From Mactra quadrangularis (taxonomy: Eukaryota; Mollusca; Bivalvia; Venerida; Mactridae): 64,000 nt of DNA. Made by a program: the position numbers and the translations under genes. The notes below the pieces were generated by a model. That model did not search any database, was not told the origin of the DNA, and worked only from the letters and a program-made list of their open reading frames with translations. The DNA lies in contig CM046308.1 in the NCBI GenBank assembly GCA_025267735.1, positions 36,135,267-36,199,266 on the forward strand, given 5' to 3'. Below, piece by piece: positions 32,085 through 44,500 of this stretch (position 1 is its first letter; the number at the start of each line of letters is the position of its first letter).

Positions 32085-32509
32085 TACTACCTTCTTTAAT
32101 GTCATTCCTTTGAAAGTTGTGTCTTTAATAGCTGGTGTTAAAAACTTGCCTTAAGAGTTTGATTGTTGTGATACTTTGACATACTATGGTCACAAAAAGT
32201 CACACCTAGTGAGACACAACTTTAAAATGAAACACATGCGTCTATGGAAGGATAAGTGTCAGAGTGCTTACCTGTTCATATTATTGGGAGAAGAGTATGC
32301 AAGCAGCTGGATAGCTCAGTCGATGAGGCATTTACTTTGTAAGGATAGCTTCTTGTTCAGGCTGCATACTTTTCTCATCTTGCGACATACTATGAAATAT
32401 TAATATTTAATCTATGATAATGTTTCTGATTTGTTTATCATTAAAGATGTTTATGTATTACAATCATGTATTATAATCATTTTGAAGCATTTTAAATGTT
32501 AAAATTTGC

Positions 32510-32815
32510 ACATGACAGGCGCATAGAAGATGGGGGCGGAGGGGCCACGGCCTCAATACTCTGGCAAGCAGCTGCAATAGGGCCGTGAGTTAATTTTTCA
32601 TGACACATATTGAAAATCTTAAGGTCTCGCCACACGATTGAATCCAGTCCGACAGGGTCATGATTTAAGTAATACAAATACTTGTTCTTAAACAGGGGGT
32701 ACTGAAAGTGCTGGAAATTGAGTTTCAGAGGCTTACATTGACTGGGGGAAGGTGACCCGTACCCACCCCATCTGCGACCCTAATCGGAACCTTCCTACGC
32801 GCCTGCATGAAGGTA
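32510..32815. repeat. Probable short TIR element with gacaggcgca...gcgcctgca ends
   Basis: Weakly inverted ends (acaggcgcatagaag and ctacgcgcctgc) enclose non-coding sequence. Low support: no second copy is seen in the window. Confidence 0.35.
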
Positions 32816-32867
32816 TGTGCTTCTACATATGTATATGTGGTTTTTTTTAAATTGCTCATTACTTATA

Positions 32868-33108
32868 GTCCGTTTTTTTCTCAACTGTCTAACATTGAAT
32901 AATTTCACGGTGACTGAATGCATTGTTTTTGCACTGGCACCTAATTGTTATTAAATATATCTTAACTAAAACATATTATATGGCATAAACACCTTTACTC
33001 GACCATAATACACACTTTCGGAAACTCATGATTGTATCACGACGATAATTTTAACAAACGCATTCACCGTGAAATTATTCATGTTTTGACAGTTGAGAAA
33101 AAACAAAC
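32868..33108. mobile_element. MITE with ttttttctca ends, copy 2
   Basis: Inverted relative to 2878-3098: starts ttttttctcaactgtc with gaataatttcacggtgactg, ends caccgtgaaattattcatg and acagttgagaaaaaac. Confidence 0.7.
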
Positions 33109-34795
33109 TATATTTGTAGAATCCAACTATGCACTACTTAGTGTTGCCAAAATATTAAAACAAGTGTATGAGCTACATGTACCTCATATGACATAAGAGT
33201 TATGTAATAATCAGAAACTGTTAGCATTTTGTCTCTTTTCACTGGACAGAGGCCTAAGCCTGTTGATGTTAAAGAAAACTCCTAACTTGAATCTATTGTT
33301 TGGAAAAAATGGTAGAAGTTTTTACGATTTCCACGATTCTAAGATAAACATTAATCATGTGGTTTTAAAAATCTATTCTAAGGGTATGTCAAAATTACGG
33401 AAATATTCCATTTTGAATGTAATATCATATTTTTATTTGTATTCTTATTTAGTTTAGAGTGGTAAATTTTTTCCCGCACTATTTGTGCTGAAGTTTTGGA
33501 TAACAGTGTTAACTGTATATCACAATGAAATGTCATGCATTTATTTATTCAGTATTTACAATATTTGAAAGATTTTTACCAATGAAATTGATGAAAATGG
33601 AAGCATTCCATTATTCTGAAGATTTTATGTAATCGAAATATATATTTTAGTCTAAATTTTTGTTGCAATTGTATATTTTGTTTGTCATTATTGTTTGTTA
33701 TTTGATAAAAATTATATATTTCTTGAGAAGCATTGTATTTTATTGTTATGTTAACTAAGGCCATGCCAAATTGGAATTTTGTTAAGCGTCAACTCAAGTT
33801 AGACAAACCAAGGTACCTATTCACAAAAACACACAAACCGAAAAAAGAAAACATATGTTCAGTCTGGCTAGTATTCACACATAAAAGTTCTTGGTAGTAC
33901 ATGAACCATTATGACATTAATTCGAGATTAAAGTAATTCTATAAAAAAGTATATACCACTTATACCTGTACATTATCATTACTCAAATACACAGAAACAA
34001 TGAACTACCAGTATTTCCTGAGAAAAATCAGTTATTGAATCCCGGAACAAAGAATTATTCAAGAAATTTTCACCAACAATTGTGGTTTTTTTTTGGATTG
34101 AGGAATCTTAAAACCTACGCGGACGCTTAACAAAATTCTGGTATGACATGGCCTAATTTAAAGTGAAGATAGAATACCCATTATACCAATTTATAGTCAT
34201 TATAGTTGAAAAATCATTATATTTTTCATCCATTTTGCCATGTTAATCGTCTTGTATGAATTAGATAAGGCAAACAATATTCTACAAAAAAAATCATTAA
34301 TGAACTCAAAAGTCAGCCGGTCAGTTGGTCGATTGGTTGGCTGGTCTGTAGCTCTTTTTTGTTTTAATGTTGATTTCACATTACATTTCTTGTATATTGT
34401 ATATTGATGCAGAAGCAAGATCAGTCTTGATGACTTTGCTATATAGGTTCTAGAAAAAATACTTCAAAACAGACATCATCCAATTAGAAAGTCTGATTTT
34501 GAATCAATTTCAACAAAGTACTTTGAATTAATTAATTGTTAAAAAATTTTCAACTGTCAGCGTCACATTCATTTACCTACTGGTTTAAATACTCATTACG
34601 GTACTTAATTATTCATGATTGATTAAAATATATACCCATATTTATGTACAGGGATTATCGAAGAAATCTTGAGTATTTAAATTAGAGGGGTAAATGTATA
34701 AGTCACTGACAGTTGAATGAAATTTAACAATACTATACTTGGTAAATTCTGAGGAGAAAAAGAGTGATTTCTTATTGACACAAAATCGAAGTCAA
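33109..34795. other. Intergenic, nothing recognised
   Basis: AT-rich intergenic sequence downstream of UGDH. Short open frames show no recognisable protein. A small run of ggt(c/t)ggt-like repeats occurs near 34315-34350. Around 33765-33790 and 34130-34155 there is an inverted pair (ggccatgccaaattggaatt and aattctggtatgacatggcc), suggesting another short TIR element. Confidence 0.5.
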
Positions 34796-35408
34796 TTAAC
34801 CCTTAACTGGTCAATCCCGCATTTTTACGTGTCTAGACCCCCCTTCACAGCCTTAAAATTGGTATTTTTTAACTGGATTTAGTGAATTTCACTAAAGGAA
34901 AGTTGTCCCCAAAAAATGAGCTTTTTTTTGTGCGCCTCCCCGATCAAAAGATTTCTCAGTGGGGTTCCAAAGTGGAATTTGCCCCCCTTTGTTGCTGTGG
35001 TTTGAAGGGGGTGCAGCGCCCCTCATTGCCAGAAAAAAAATCGGGGTCATTGAGTGCAGAGAAATGACACCAAATGCTGATAAGAAAACGTGTTTTCAGT
35101 CTCTGAAAAGACCTGGCACTTTAGACCTCAATTTAGGAAAATATAACTGTTTGAAATGCAAAGTTGGGGTGGAAAAAGAGCGAAAATTGCATTTTTTGCC
35201 CTTTTTGCTTTGCCCCAGCATTGCCATGGTAACTGGGATTTGGGCTCAACTTGGTTTTTCTGAATGACATTTACCCAGGGAATAACTTGCCGAGTTGCAT
35301 AGCTGTATGATAATTAGTAATGAAATTAGAGCATCCTGAAATAGCCCTAGCGTATAATGGTGAAAAAATGGCTACTTTTCACACATGTCGCAACCAGTGA
35401 AGGATTAA
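34796..35408. mobile_element. TTAA-flanked element (piggyBac-like MITE), copy 2
   Basis: TTAA plus cccttaactggtcaatcccg on the left and gcaaccagtgaaggattaa on the right. Shares interior blocks with 29345-30267 and the fragment at 15767-15950. Confidence 0.6.
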
Positions 35409-36539
35409 CTAGTTAATTGTAACAGCCATGTTTATTGTGTGCATTGTTGGTTTATTTATCTTGTTGCTTTTTAAGATTTTTGTTATTAATGATTCTTTGT
35501 CTATTTCTATTGTTTCTGAGATGATATTTCTGTTTCATGTGAGTGATTTTTATTCAATTTTCTAGGATTTTTAAGGTTATTGTGGTTTGCTATTTAATTT
35601 GGTAGTACAGTGTATTACTTTCATTAAATTACAATTTTTGACTTTTCTAGGTGTATTGATTGTATAAATGGTAAAGATTGATATATTCTATTATATGTTC
35701 TTTTCTTCACTGTTTAAAGAGTTTTATATCTTACACTGCCATGCATGTCCAATTTTTAAGCACTTAGACCTACAAAAACAGTTATGTTTCTGGTTTGGGT
35801 TTCATTCTCTCTAAACATTGAGTCTGTGGGTTGGCAAACTTTTATTTTTTTTTTAATTTTTGTTACTTATTCACCAATATTGTGTGTACATCTGCCTCAG
35901 TTAGGGTTAGGGCTGTCATTGATAGAAAATTTTGTATCAATGTATCAAAAGGCTTATATCGGTGATATAATTGTTATAATTGTTTGACAATGGTTAATTC
36001 AGATATTCATGTGTTATGTAGTTCATTTCTTGGTGCTAGATTTGATTAAGTTCATGTTTTCAATTTTTATTATTCATAATTTTTTTCATATACACAGTCA
36101 TATACATGCATTAGTAGTGTATGTTTCATGTCATGTTTTTTGTTTGTTATATATATTTATTATTTTCTTATTTCTATTTAATATGTCAATAGTCCCAGCT
36201 TTTTATATTTACATGATTGTATTAAAACAGTATGTATTAATCATTTATATGTTACTAGCTCATTAATATGGATGGAGATTTGTTCTGGTCCTGACCTCAG
36301 AAATTGACAATTTGAAATCTTTTCACTTGTGAATATGCCTCTTTAGGAAATTATTGTTTTCTAAGCTCACTCCTGTACATAAAAGTCTACCTTACACCAA
36401 AATTGATGACTGTTTGCTATGTGTATAATCACATAACATGTATCCAATGCTTTTGTATTGCAATCATTGACAGCCTTCATAGACCAGAGTCAAAGCACCA
36501 TATATCATCAACATCATCATCATCCAGTGTAGTTTAAAC
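35409..36539. other. Intergenic, nothing recognised
   Basis: T-rich intergenic sequence with no supported gene. A lone agggctgtcattgatag near 35905 resembles the end of the 24429-24801 element. Confidence 0.5.
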
Positions 36540-37040
36540 AGGCCATTAATTATGTCTTTGGCAAGGGTTAGGCCTATCTGTCTCGTCTTGAGTGAAGTCT
36601 TCCTCTCCATGATTGGGGGTCTTGAGGGTTGGTGCTATCCATTTTTTGTACCAGCCGATCAAGCTTAACCAGTCTTCCCAGGTTAGCTTTGGTCTGCCTT
36701 TGCCCTGATGTGCAGAAACTATTAAATCTCTGACTTGGAGGTCCAGCTTGTGCTATGTTCTTTGTGGCCAAACCATCTCAGCCTGTTTGTTTGGAGAAGG
36801 TTGGCAATATCTCTGATTTTAAGGTGACACAGGAGATCCTCTAAGGACACATCATCCTCTGGTTTGACACAACAGGTCCATCTTATTATGGCTTGGTCAT
36901 TTAGCTGCAGTCTTCTAAGGGTGTTGGCAGATACAGCCCAAGTTTCTGACCCATGAAGCATGACACTTCTCACACAGGTGGAATACACACCTCCTCTGGT
37001 AGAGATTGGCAGATGCTTGTTGGTGAGAATGAGGAGTTCT
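36540..37040 (-). pseudogene. LINE reverse transcriptase C-terminal fragment
   Basis: Minus strand, 36988 down: YSTCVRSVMLHGSETWAVS, LQLNDQAIIRWTCCVK, LKIRDIANLLQTNRLRWFGH. These match the C-terminal block of non-LTR retrotransposon reverse transcriptases (SVMLYGSETW...RLRWFGH). The frame then shifts, with DRPNPCQRH-like sequence near 36550. It is 5'-truncated, frameshifted and inactive. Confidence 0.85.
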
Positions 37041-38917
37041 CTAAACTTCTTCTATGCTGAGTTGCTATGTACTCGTACATATAAGGTTTATAACTGAAAC
37101 AAATGTAGATTTTTACCCAAGTTTATTCACTGGCCAGTTTCTATAGTATTAATTATTCTATTGCACAAGTTTTTAGCATTGCTAAAACTTCACTCTTTTG
37201 ATCAATAGAGACCAATATCGGTTGCATTCACCGATATACAAATAATAAATTCATAGGTTGAGTTCAAGCACTAAGATCTACGCTGACTAAAAAGTGGCAA
37301 AATGAACCTACACTGTTAACTTGTGACTGTGCAGACTGCCAATGAATGCAATGATATTTATAATGCAATATTAATGGATTGTAATGACTGTAAAAATAGC
37401 TTGTTATAACCTCAGTTTAGATATTATAATTATACAAAACATGGATTATCAGGGTCAGCTTTGACTGACTATACATGTAGGAGGATTTACTTGGTCTTGA
37501 TTCGAAGCAACTGATTCATGGATTTTTTTTCTAGTATTTTTGAATTACCTGTCAATGTCTGTAATTGTGTGAAGCCGACCTATTGATTGTGTAATATACA
37601 CTGCCCTCCAAAAGTTCCTTCACACATTTACAATTTATATGTACTTATATGTTTAGTGCGGCAATATTAACCTGAGCTTGAACTACCTAATTATAATAAT
37701 TACACACTTCACTTACATTAAATCGTGAGTTTCTGTATGCGTGTATACAGTTATACACGTGTTTATAACAACCTATGTGACTATTTAAAAATGGTATGTT
37801 TTTGTACTTTAAATTTTGGACACATTAATTTTTGGGGAAACACAAGTTTGCAATATTGTGGCACAGTTTTAAAGTATTTATTTTTATAAAAACAAAATAA
37901 ATTGTTCAGCACATGTATTTTGCCAAAGGTTCCGATAAAAGGCGATTTACAAACGAGGACGAAAATAGACAGTAAATACTAAGTTTAAACGTAATAATTA
38001 GGGCAGCGAATTATCAAATATCTTAAGATAATATTACAATACAGGATAGAATGATTTACGACTTAAATTGGTTATCAAACCGTTGATGATAGGGACTCCT
38101 GCGGTTTGCATGATAAATTTTTCTTGGCTTGAAAAGGAATGATCATTATAATGTGCATTATTTTGATTAAGTTTTGTAAGCTTGACAAATGTAAGATAGA
38201 TGTTAAGCTTGATTTATCGTACTTGATTAGTAGAATTACGTAATGGTAAGCCTGCATCAGTTGGCTGTATGTGCAGACAACTACATGTACATAAGTAGTT
38301 TTGACTGAATATTTTATTTAGTCAAATAAATCCTACATAGGAGGCATTATATTTCTTTTCAATCAGTATTTGTTTCAATCTATTCGTTTCTGTGTTGTTA
38401 TGTATTATTTTTATTATATTATTATACGCATTGTATTGTTAAGTTCCACTTTCATGGCCTTTTAAATCATTTGTCTTAAAAGCAGAATGGTACTTTTTTT
38501 CTCAAATTTGCATTTAGGAGTAAAAAATCATCAAAATTGCACCCTTTTGCTGTAAGCAAGATGATCTGTGAAACTTAATATATTGTTGTTCTGTATCCAG
38601 TACATATTACATTATATTATGCCTTACATAAAATTGCTTCTTCTTTACATGTATAAAATATAGCGTGTGGTTATAATGTGATAGTGCCCGCTGATATGAT
38701 AGTGGCCCTCTGACGTCATATCTGACGTCGTATGCCTCTAAACAAGTGTTTAATGACACTTATTTAGTGGTGTGTAACCCCTGTTGTAATTTTCAAGGAG
38801 CAACAAAGTTCGACACGGTGTAAACAAAGTTTATGCTATAAGTTTTACCTATTAAATGTTTAACAATGTTTAATCTTTTGCAAAAAATCAAGTGTTAAAA
38901 ATATGCAGTATAAATTA
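37041..38917. other. Intergenic, nothing recognised apart from a lone transposon end
   Basis: No gene. tacactgccctccaaaagtt near 37598 resembles a Tc1-type inverted end without a partner. The rest is AT-rich sequence. Confidence 0.45.
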
Positions 38918-39091
38918 GAAATAGTACACACCACTGAGGGCCTGCTGGTCTGAAAGTGACCTTCCAGTCAGCCCACTACATGTAACATAAAGTAGACCTC
39001 AGCCTTCGGCTTTGGTTCACTGTATGTTATAGGGCTGACTGGTTGGTCACTATTGCACCAGGAGGCCCTCAGTGGTGTGTACTATTTCTTA
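38918..39091. repeat. Strong fold-back (long hairpin)
   Basis: agaaatagtacacaccactg and agggcctgctgg on the left are the complement of ccaggaggccct and cagtggtgtgtactatttct on the right; an inner pair, tccagtcagccc and gggctgactggttgg, continues the stem. The loop contains cctcagccttcggctttgg. Total about 174 bases. Confidence 0.85.
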
Positions 39092-41344
39092 TTAATGTTA
39101 CACATGTATTATTACCCTTTCCTTAGCATTTATCAGGAATATGTTTTATCTGTTTTCAAATTCCTTTTGCTCTCTCATTTTTTTTAAAATCATGGTCCTT
39201 CAATTAGCCAGTTTTTTTCTGCACGCTAGTGCTAAACTGTTTAGCCAAAATGCATTTTTTCATTGTCTTAAAGTGTTTTTATATATTCAGAAAATTTAGT
39301 TTGTTTTTTCTCTCATGTATTCAATAAATGATTATGCATCGTCGGCAACCACAGTACTTTTTTCTGTTACATTTTATATGTACCGTGGGCAATTTGACTG
39401 GCAAAATCTTGTTTTTATAAATATGCATGAGGCAGGGGAGACCAATCTTCTTCCAATAAAATCGCTTGTGACAATTAAATACTCTTCAATAACAATGACA
39501 TCATACTGTGTTTTTCTTACTTAAAATAGAAACCAAACACAGGTTTACATGTATTTTTAAAAAATGATTGCATAATATCATTGGCTAGTTTTCTGCAGTG
39601 GTTTTCTTGCAGAACCAATGAAACTGCCTCATAAATTTTTCATGATTACAAGATTTTTCTAACCAAATGGCCCAAGGTACATAACACAGTATAGCGGAGA
39701 AATGTATCATGGGATAACTGACTATGGTGGGATCTTGTGTAAATGTACTAGTATAATAAAAGATTATGATGATGGAAATATAACTGTTTTGTTTTCTTTT
39801 AAAATATTACCTGACTCAGTGGTTGAGTGCTTTGTGTACCTAGCCTTGATCTTTGTAACTATACATATATAATTTTAGTTTAAGCTCATACTAGGTTTTA
39901 TAATCGGAATATATTTTGAGCATACTACACCAGACATGATTAAACTTAAAGAAATACCCAGCATTTCAATATATTTTGTTTACCGAAGGCAAATTGTACC
40001 ATAGACTATAATATCACTGTAGACACATATTTTGTCATAATTATTTGCTTGTGTCATGTTTATTTTAAAGTGACATTGCCTTGATTTTTTATTGGGTATC
40101 TATAACCTGTTTGAAAATGAATTTTCGTCTGATTAGAGAAAAAGTCACATGGTCATACAGGAAGCCAGCAAAACGCCACTTCATAGGTTCTCTAGTGCTT
40201 ACTCATATCAACAGTTCTTACTGTCAGCTGTTTTTAGGCATTCTTTTAAGTCTGTCGGAGGTTTTAAGAAGTTTGTGAGTGTATGAATGGGTGGGTGAAT
40301 GCGCGTGAGTGAAGCCGAGTGAATGTGTGTGGGTGTTTGTTGCCTGACTGATACATTGTTTATTTCCATTTGTTTGTAACAAGATACTTTTGTATACGTT
40401 ACTGAAATAAATTATCTGTTCTGTTAATTCTGTTTTGTCAGATTAAAGTGATTCATCAAGGACAACCAATACCCTTTACGAGTCAATAAACATTTTCTGC
40501 TAGGATGTGATGTGTCAAAGAGACAATACTGAATACAAGTTCAAGTAACAATAATTAATAAAATTTAATATAAATTGTATATTTACACTGGCAATAGGAT
40601 ATAATACAATCAACAAATAACATGACGTATGAAAATAATGAATAAAATGATGATTATAATAAATATTAATAAAAAAGTTCAATAAACTATTTGTATTGTT
40701 ATTTATTCCATTTTTAACAATTCTGGACTCTTTAACAAATATTTGGTATGCTGAGAATATAGTTCAGTGCACCTTTACACAAAAATCTTACGAAATAAGT
40801 TATCGTAAGTCAATTTCATAAATTTGCATTTCAACGTCAAAAGGATAGTAAACATAAGTTCAATGATTTGATATTGAAAATGTACACAGTATTCTACATA
40901 ATTCAATAATATTTGGAATTGATTGGCTAAAAATGACCATATTATGCGTGTTTCTTGCTTTTGTCTCATTATAATATGGACACCTATGAATACATACTTA
41001 ATTCATTACTGTAAAAGATAAGTCCATGTGTACGACACAGAATTCTTAATTTTTCAAATATTCAGTAGTCTGTTTAATTAAATGACGAGTTCACACTAAA
41101 TTGACATTACCAGTCTGATAATTAATCTTATAAACTAATCAGTCATTATACATTTCACTCAATTCTTCAATAATTTACATTTTTTACGACAGTAAGTAAC
41201 AAATTAACATTTATATCAAGTCACAAGCCACACAAAGTGACATAGGGCAATCAGTCACCTTTGTGCGTTTGAAGAAGTGTTTGCACTCCACAGACTGTGG
41301 CACAGTAAACGTACGTTCCCCTTTGCTCTAGTGACGTATCTCTG
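39092..41344. other. Intergenic, nothing recognised
   Basis: AT-rich sequence between the fold-back and the 3' end of the minus-strand gene. Short open frames are not supported by domain, codon pattern or splice context. Confidence 0.5.
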
Positions 41345-41350
41345 TTTATT
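41345..41350 (-). terminator. Candidate polyadenylation signal of the TSP1/CBM14/LamG gene
   Basis: AATAAA on the minus strand (TTTATT on plus), about 185 bases after the stop codon. It is the first canonical hexamer I see downstream of the gene; use is not demonstrated. Confidence 0.45.
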
Positions 41351-41532
41351 TGAACCATTTTTTAAATGTTCACAAGGGCGTGTCGTAATTTAAAACTAAA
41401 CTAAGTATCACTTGCAAACCATTGGAATGTGTTTTTAATCAATCAATTCACTATGTGAGTCGATTTCAGCTTGTAAATAAATAACAATACATTGTATAGA
41501 AGATAACGAGACATATCTTAAACTATTCACTG

Positions 41533-41568
41533 TTAATGACCTGGTGGTCTGCATTTGTATATGGATAC
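41533..41568 (-). CDS. Terminal exon of the LamG domain
   Basis: Encodes [11 protein letters not shown] and TAA. GLLDE from the previous exon plus VSIY gives the standard LamG ending. Acceptor tttttcag at 41570-41569. A minus-strand AATAAA lies 190 bases downstream. Confidence 0.85.
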   Translation of the reverse strand, partial: VSIYKCRPPGH

Positions 41569-44500
41569 CTGAAAAAAAGAAAGAATATTCATTGTACGTT
41601 CATCTAGTGTGTATGAATTATTATTTTTTTTACGTCGTATTCAACACATATATAGGTCATATATACGACGGCCAGCTCTTCCTACTATAGGTTTTCTGGA
41701 TACTTTTCTATCACCAGTACTAACTTACCCTACAACGAGGCCGACAACTAATGTATAGGGTATGACCTGCCGCGACCGGGTTTCAAACCCGCTACTCCAG
41801 ATTCGAAGTCAGACATGCTAACCACTACGCCACGGCCGCGGCTGAATGAATTATTCACTCAGGGTCTTTAAATCAAACATCAAGGAGGGAAACTTCCATT
41901 TTTCCAATGATTTGACGTTATAAAGTGACACATTGGTCTAAAAACCATTGTATGAAGTATGCATGATAGTTTTAAAGACATTTTAAAGAAAACAGTAATA
42001 ACATGTACATTGGAATGAATCTTAATACAGACTGTTCAGAATTCTTTTGTTTGCTTTTTGTACAGACTATATATTTGTTTGTTTCTTTGGTAATAAGGAA
42101 ATGGTAGAAAAATGTCTACCTAACAATCATTTTAACTTATTTAACATGAAGCTTCATATATTAACATCTAAATACAAGTTATAAAGTAATAATACAGAAA
42201 TGAAAAGTTGCTATCATTCTCAACATACATTCCATCTATTTGGACCAGAATGTATATAAAATCATTTTATCAACCAATCGAGCCAAAAATATAGTTTATA
42301 TTTTTTTGCATAAATATGGTTATGTTTAAATGAAGACAAGTTTTGTTGTACGCTTATGCATAGTTATTTGTATTCAATAAACTTCATTATTACAAATGAC
42401 ACTTAATTGTTGTTTGAATACTAACTTTGATACAAATGTTACCAGTTTGCCAATCAGAGAGCATTGTATTTCAGTCTACGAAATTAGTGGATGTCTGGTT
42501 GCCCGGGACAACCAATTTCTAGTTCGGGCAACTAAATATTTCATTTGGGCAACCAAATTTCTACAAACAAGATAAAGCGCTAGCTGCTAAAATGTCCAGT
42601 TCGGGCAACCACTTTCATATTCCAATTTCGTAGACTGGTATTTGGATATTGTATGACATGTGTGCTGGAACAGACGAAGCCCATTGTTATACAGTTTATT
42701 TTCAAGATACTAAGCTTTATGATACATATAAATAGTACTTATTTCGTAACTTACTTAGGTTACTATATACAAGCATTTTAATGACAGTAGCTTAAACGAA
42801 ACACCAAATACATTAAACATAGAAAGTTGTAATAGTTGACTTACTTCATCTAGGAGTCCAACAAATCCACCAAATGATTCATTTCCTATTTTACATAGAT
42901 TACCTCCTATGTTGATAGCACCATGTCTTCTAGCTACTTCTGAAGCTGCAATCATATTGTCAACATTATATAATCATGTATTTATTAGTACAGAGATTTG
43001 TATGCAACACACCACAGGCGGCATGAGAGTCCCCCCTAAAACTCATCTTGATCGTTCCAAAGTGCAAACTTATACAAACATGTAATATAGTAGCATGCCG
43101 CCCGGCTAGCGCAAGTCTACTGATCGAGAGGTCGTGGGTTCGATTCCCGGCCGGGGCATACTTTCGTGGAGCTTGGTCATGAAACTATTTCTACGGCCAT
43201 TCTCCCTCCTACCAATGATTTTTAATTATGTAGGGCAGTTGTCAGTCACTGACGGAAATATGCGCTTAGTAGTTGGTTAATAGCCAAATCCAGAGATTTA
43301 GCCTTTCCAGGAAGAGTGAGGTTAACTGACCGCCGTTATATGACCTATACAATGTGTTGCAAGGGTGTTAAACCCATCAAAGACCAACAAAACAAACAAA
43401 TAATAAGTAGCAAGAACCCTGTTAACTACTGTAATGCAAATATTTACAACGTACAAAGGTAAGAAAATAACTATAACCAAATAATAAAAGACAAATACAA
43501 GCCGTATGTATTTCCTATAGTTGCTTATTTTAACACCATATTCCATGGGAATATTGATTTGTTACGTCGAAACCCGTTATACTCATGTGATGTTACATAC
43601 AAACTGAGACACACAAAGTTTTGTTGTGTTATGTGCTATCAACATGATAGACCCCCTACCCGATACATTGGAAACCAATCAAGTCATAAAGATATAAGAG
43701 ATACACTATATTTCCGAATTAACATAGTTGCTTTGAATATTTGATATAACCTTTATACATACTACTCTAGTTTAAGATTCAATTCAATTATTTTAAATCA
43801 AAGTCCATTTACATAGCGCAAAAATATTATGTAGTCTATATATTCGATTGCATTTCACAATTAATAATAATTATAATAATAATATTTATTTGGAATAGTG
43901 TACACATAGCATAATTACAATAAACATATTACATAGCATGTGACAAGTAATAAGCTATGACAGGCACACCAACACCAGGGATAGCACAAAAAAGGGCAAG
44001 CCCTTATTTCCATTGTGGTCCCTACTTGTTGGTGGCGTGACATAGAGACATAGAGTTCACATTTAATAAAATAAAAATCACAGTTTAAAAACATCAAGTT
44101 TATTTATAAAATTTAGAGAATAAATAAGATTTTTTTCTGAATTTATCTTCTGTTGGTATGGAGTTAATGCCATGTGGCAATGTGTTTCACCATTTTAGCC
44201 AACAACACGAATTTACCTATCGGCTATCTTAGTACAATTTCTTGTAACATTTAACTGAACTCTACCAGAGGAACGTAAGTTGTATGTGGTGTTTGAATAG
44301 CACTGACGATTAGTTATTTCAAAGTAGAAGAAACTTATGTTATAAAACACCCTCTAAAGATTAAGCCTTTCAGAAGTCTTTTTTTCAATTCTATCATATT
44401 TAAACTCAGAGAATTAGTACGCTACCGCTATGGTACTGCAGCAGAAATGTCGCGAAGAGCTAAGTAGATATGAGTAAAGCTGGAAACATTCCACTACATT

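Noticed and set aside
36722..36988. A host gene on the minus strand
   Set aside because: The peptide is the C-terminal end of a LINE reverse transcriptase and is frameshifted and truncated.
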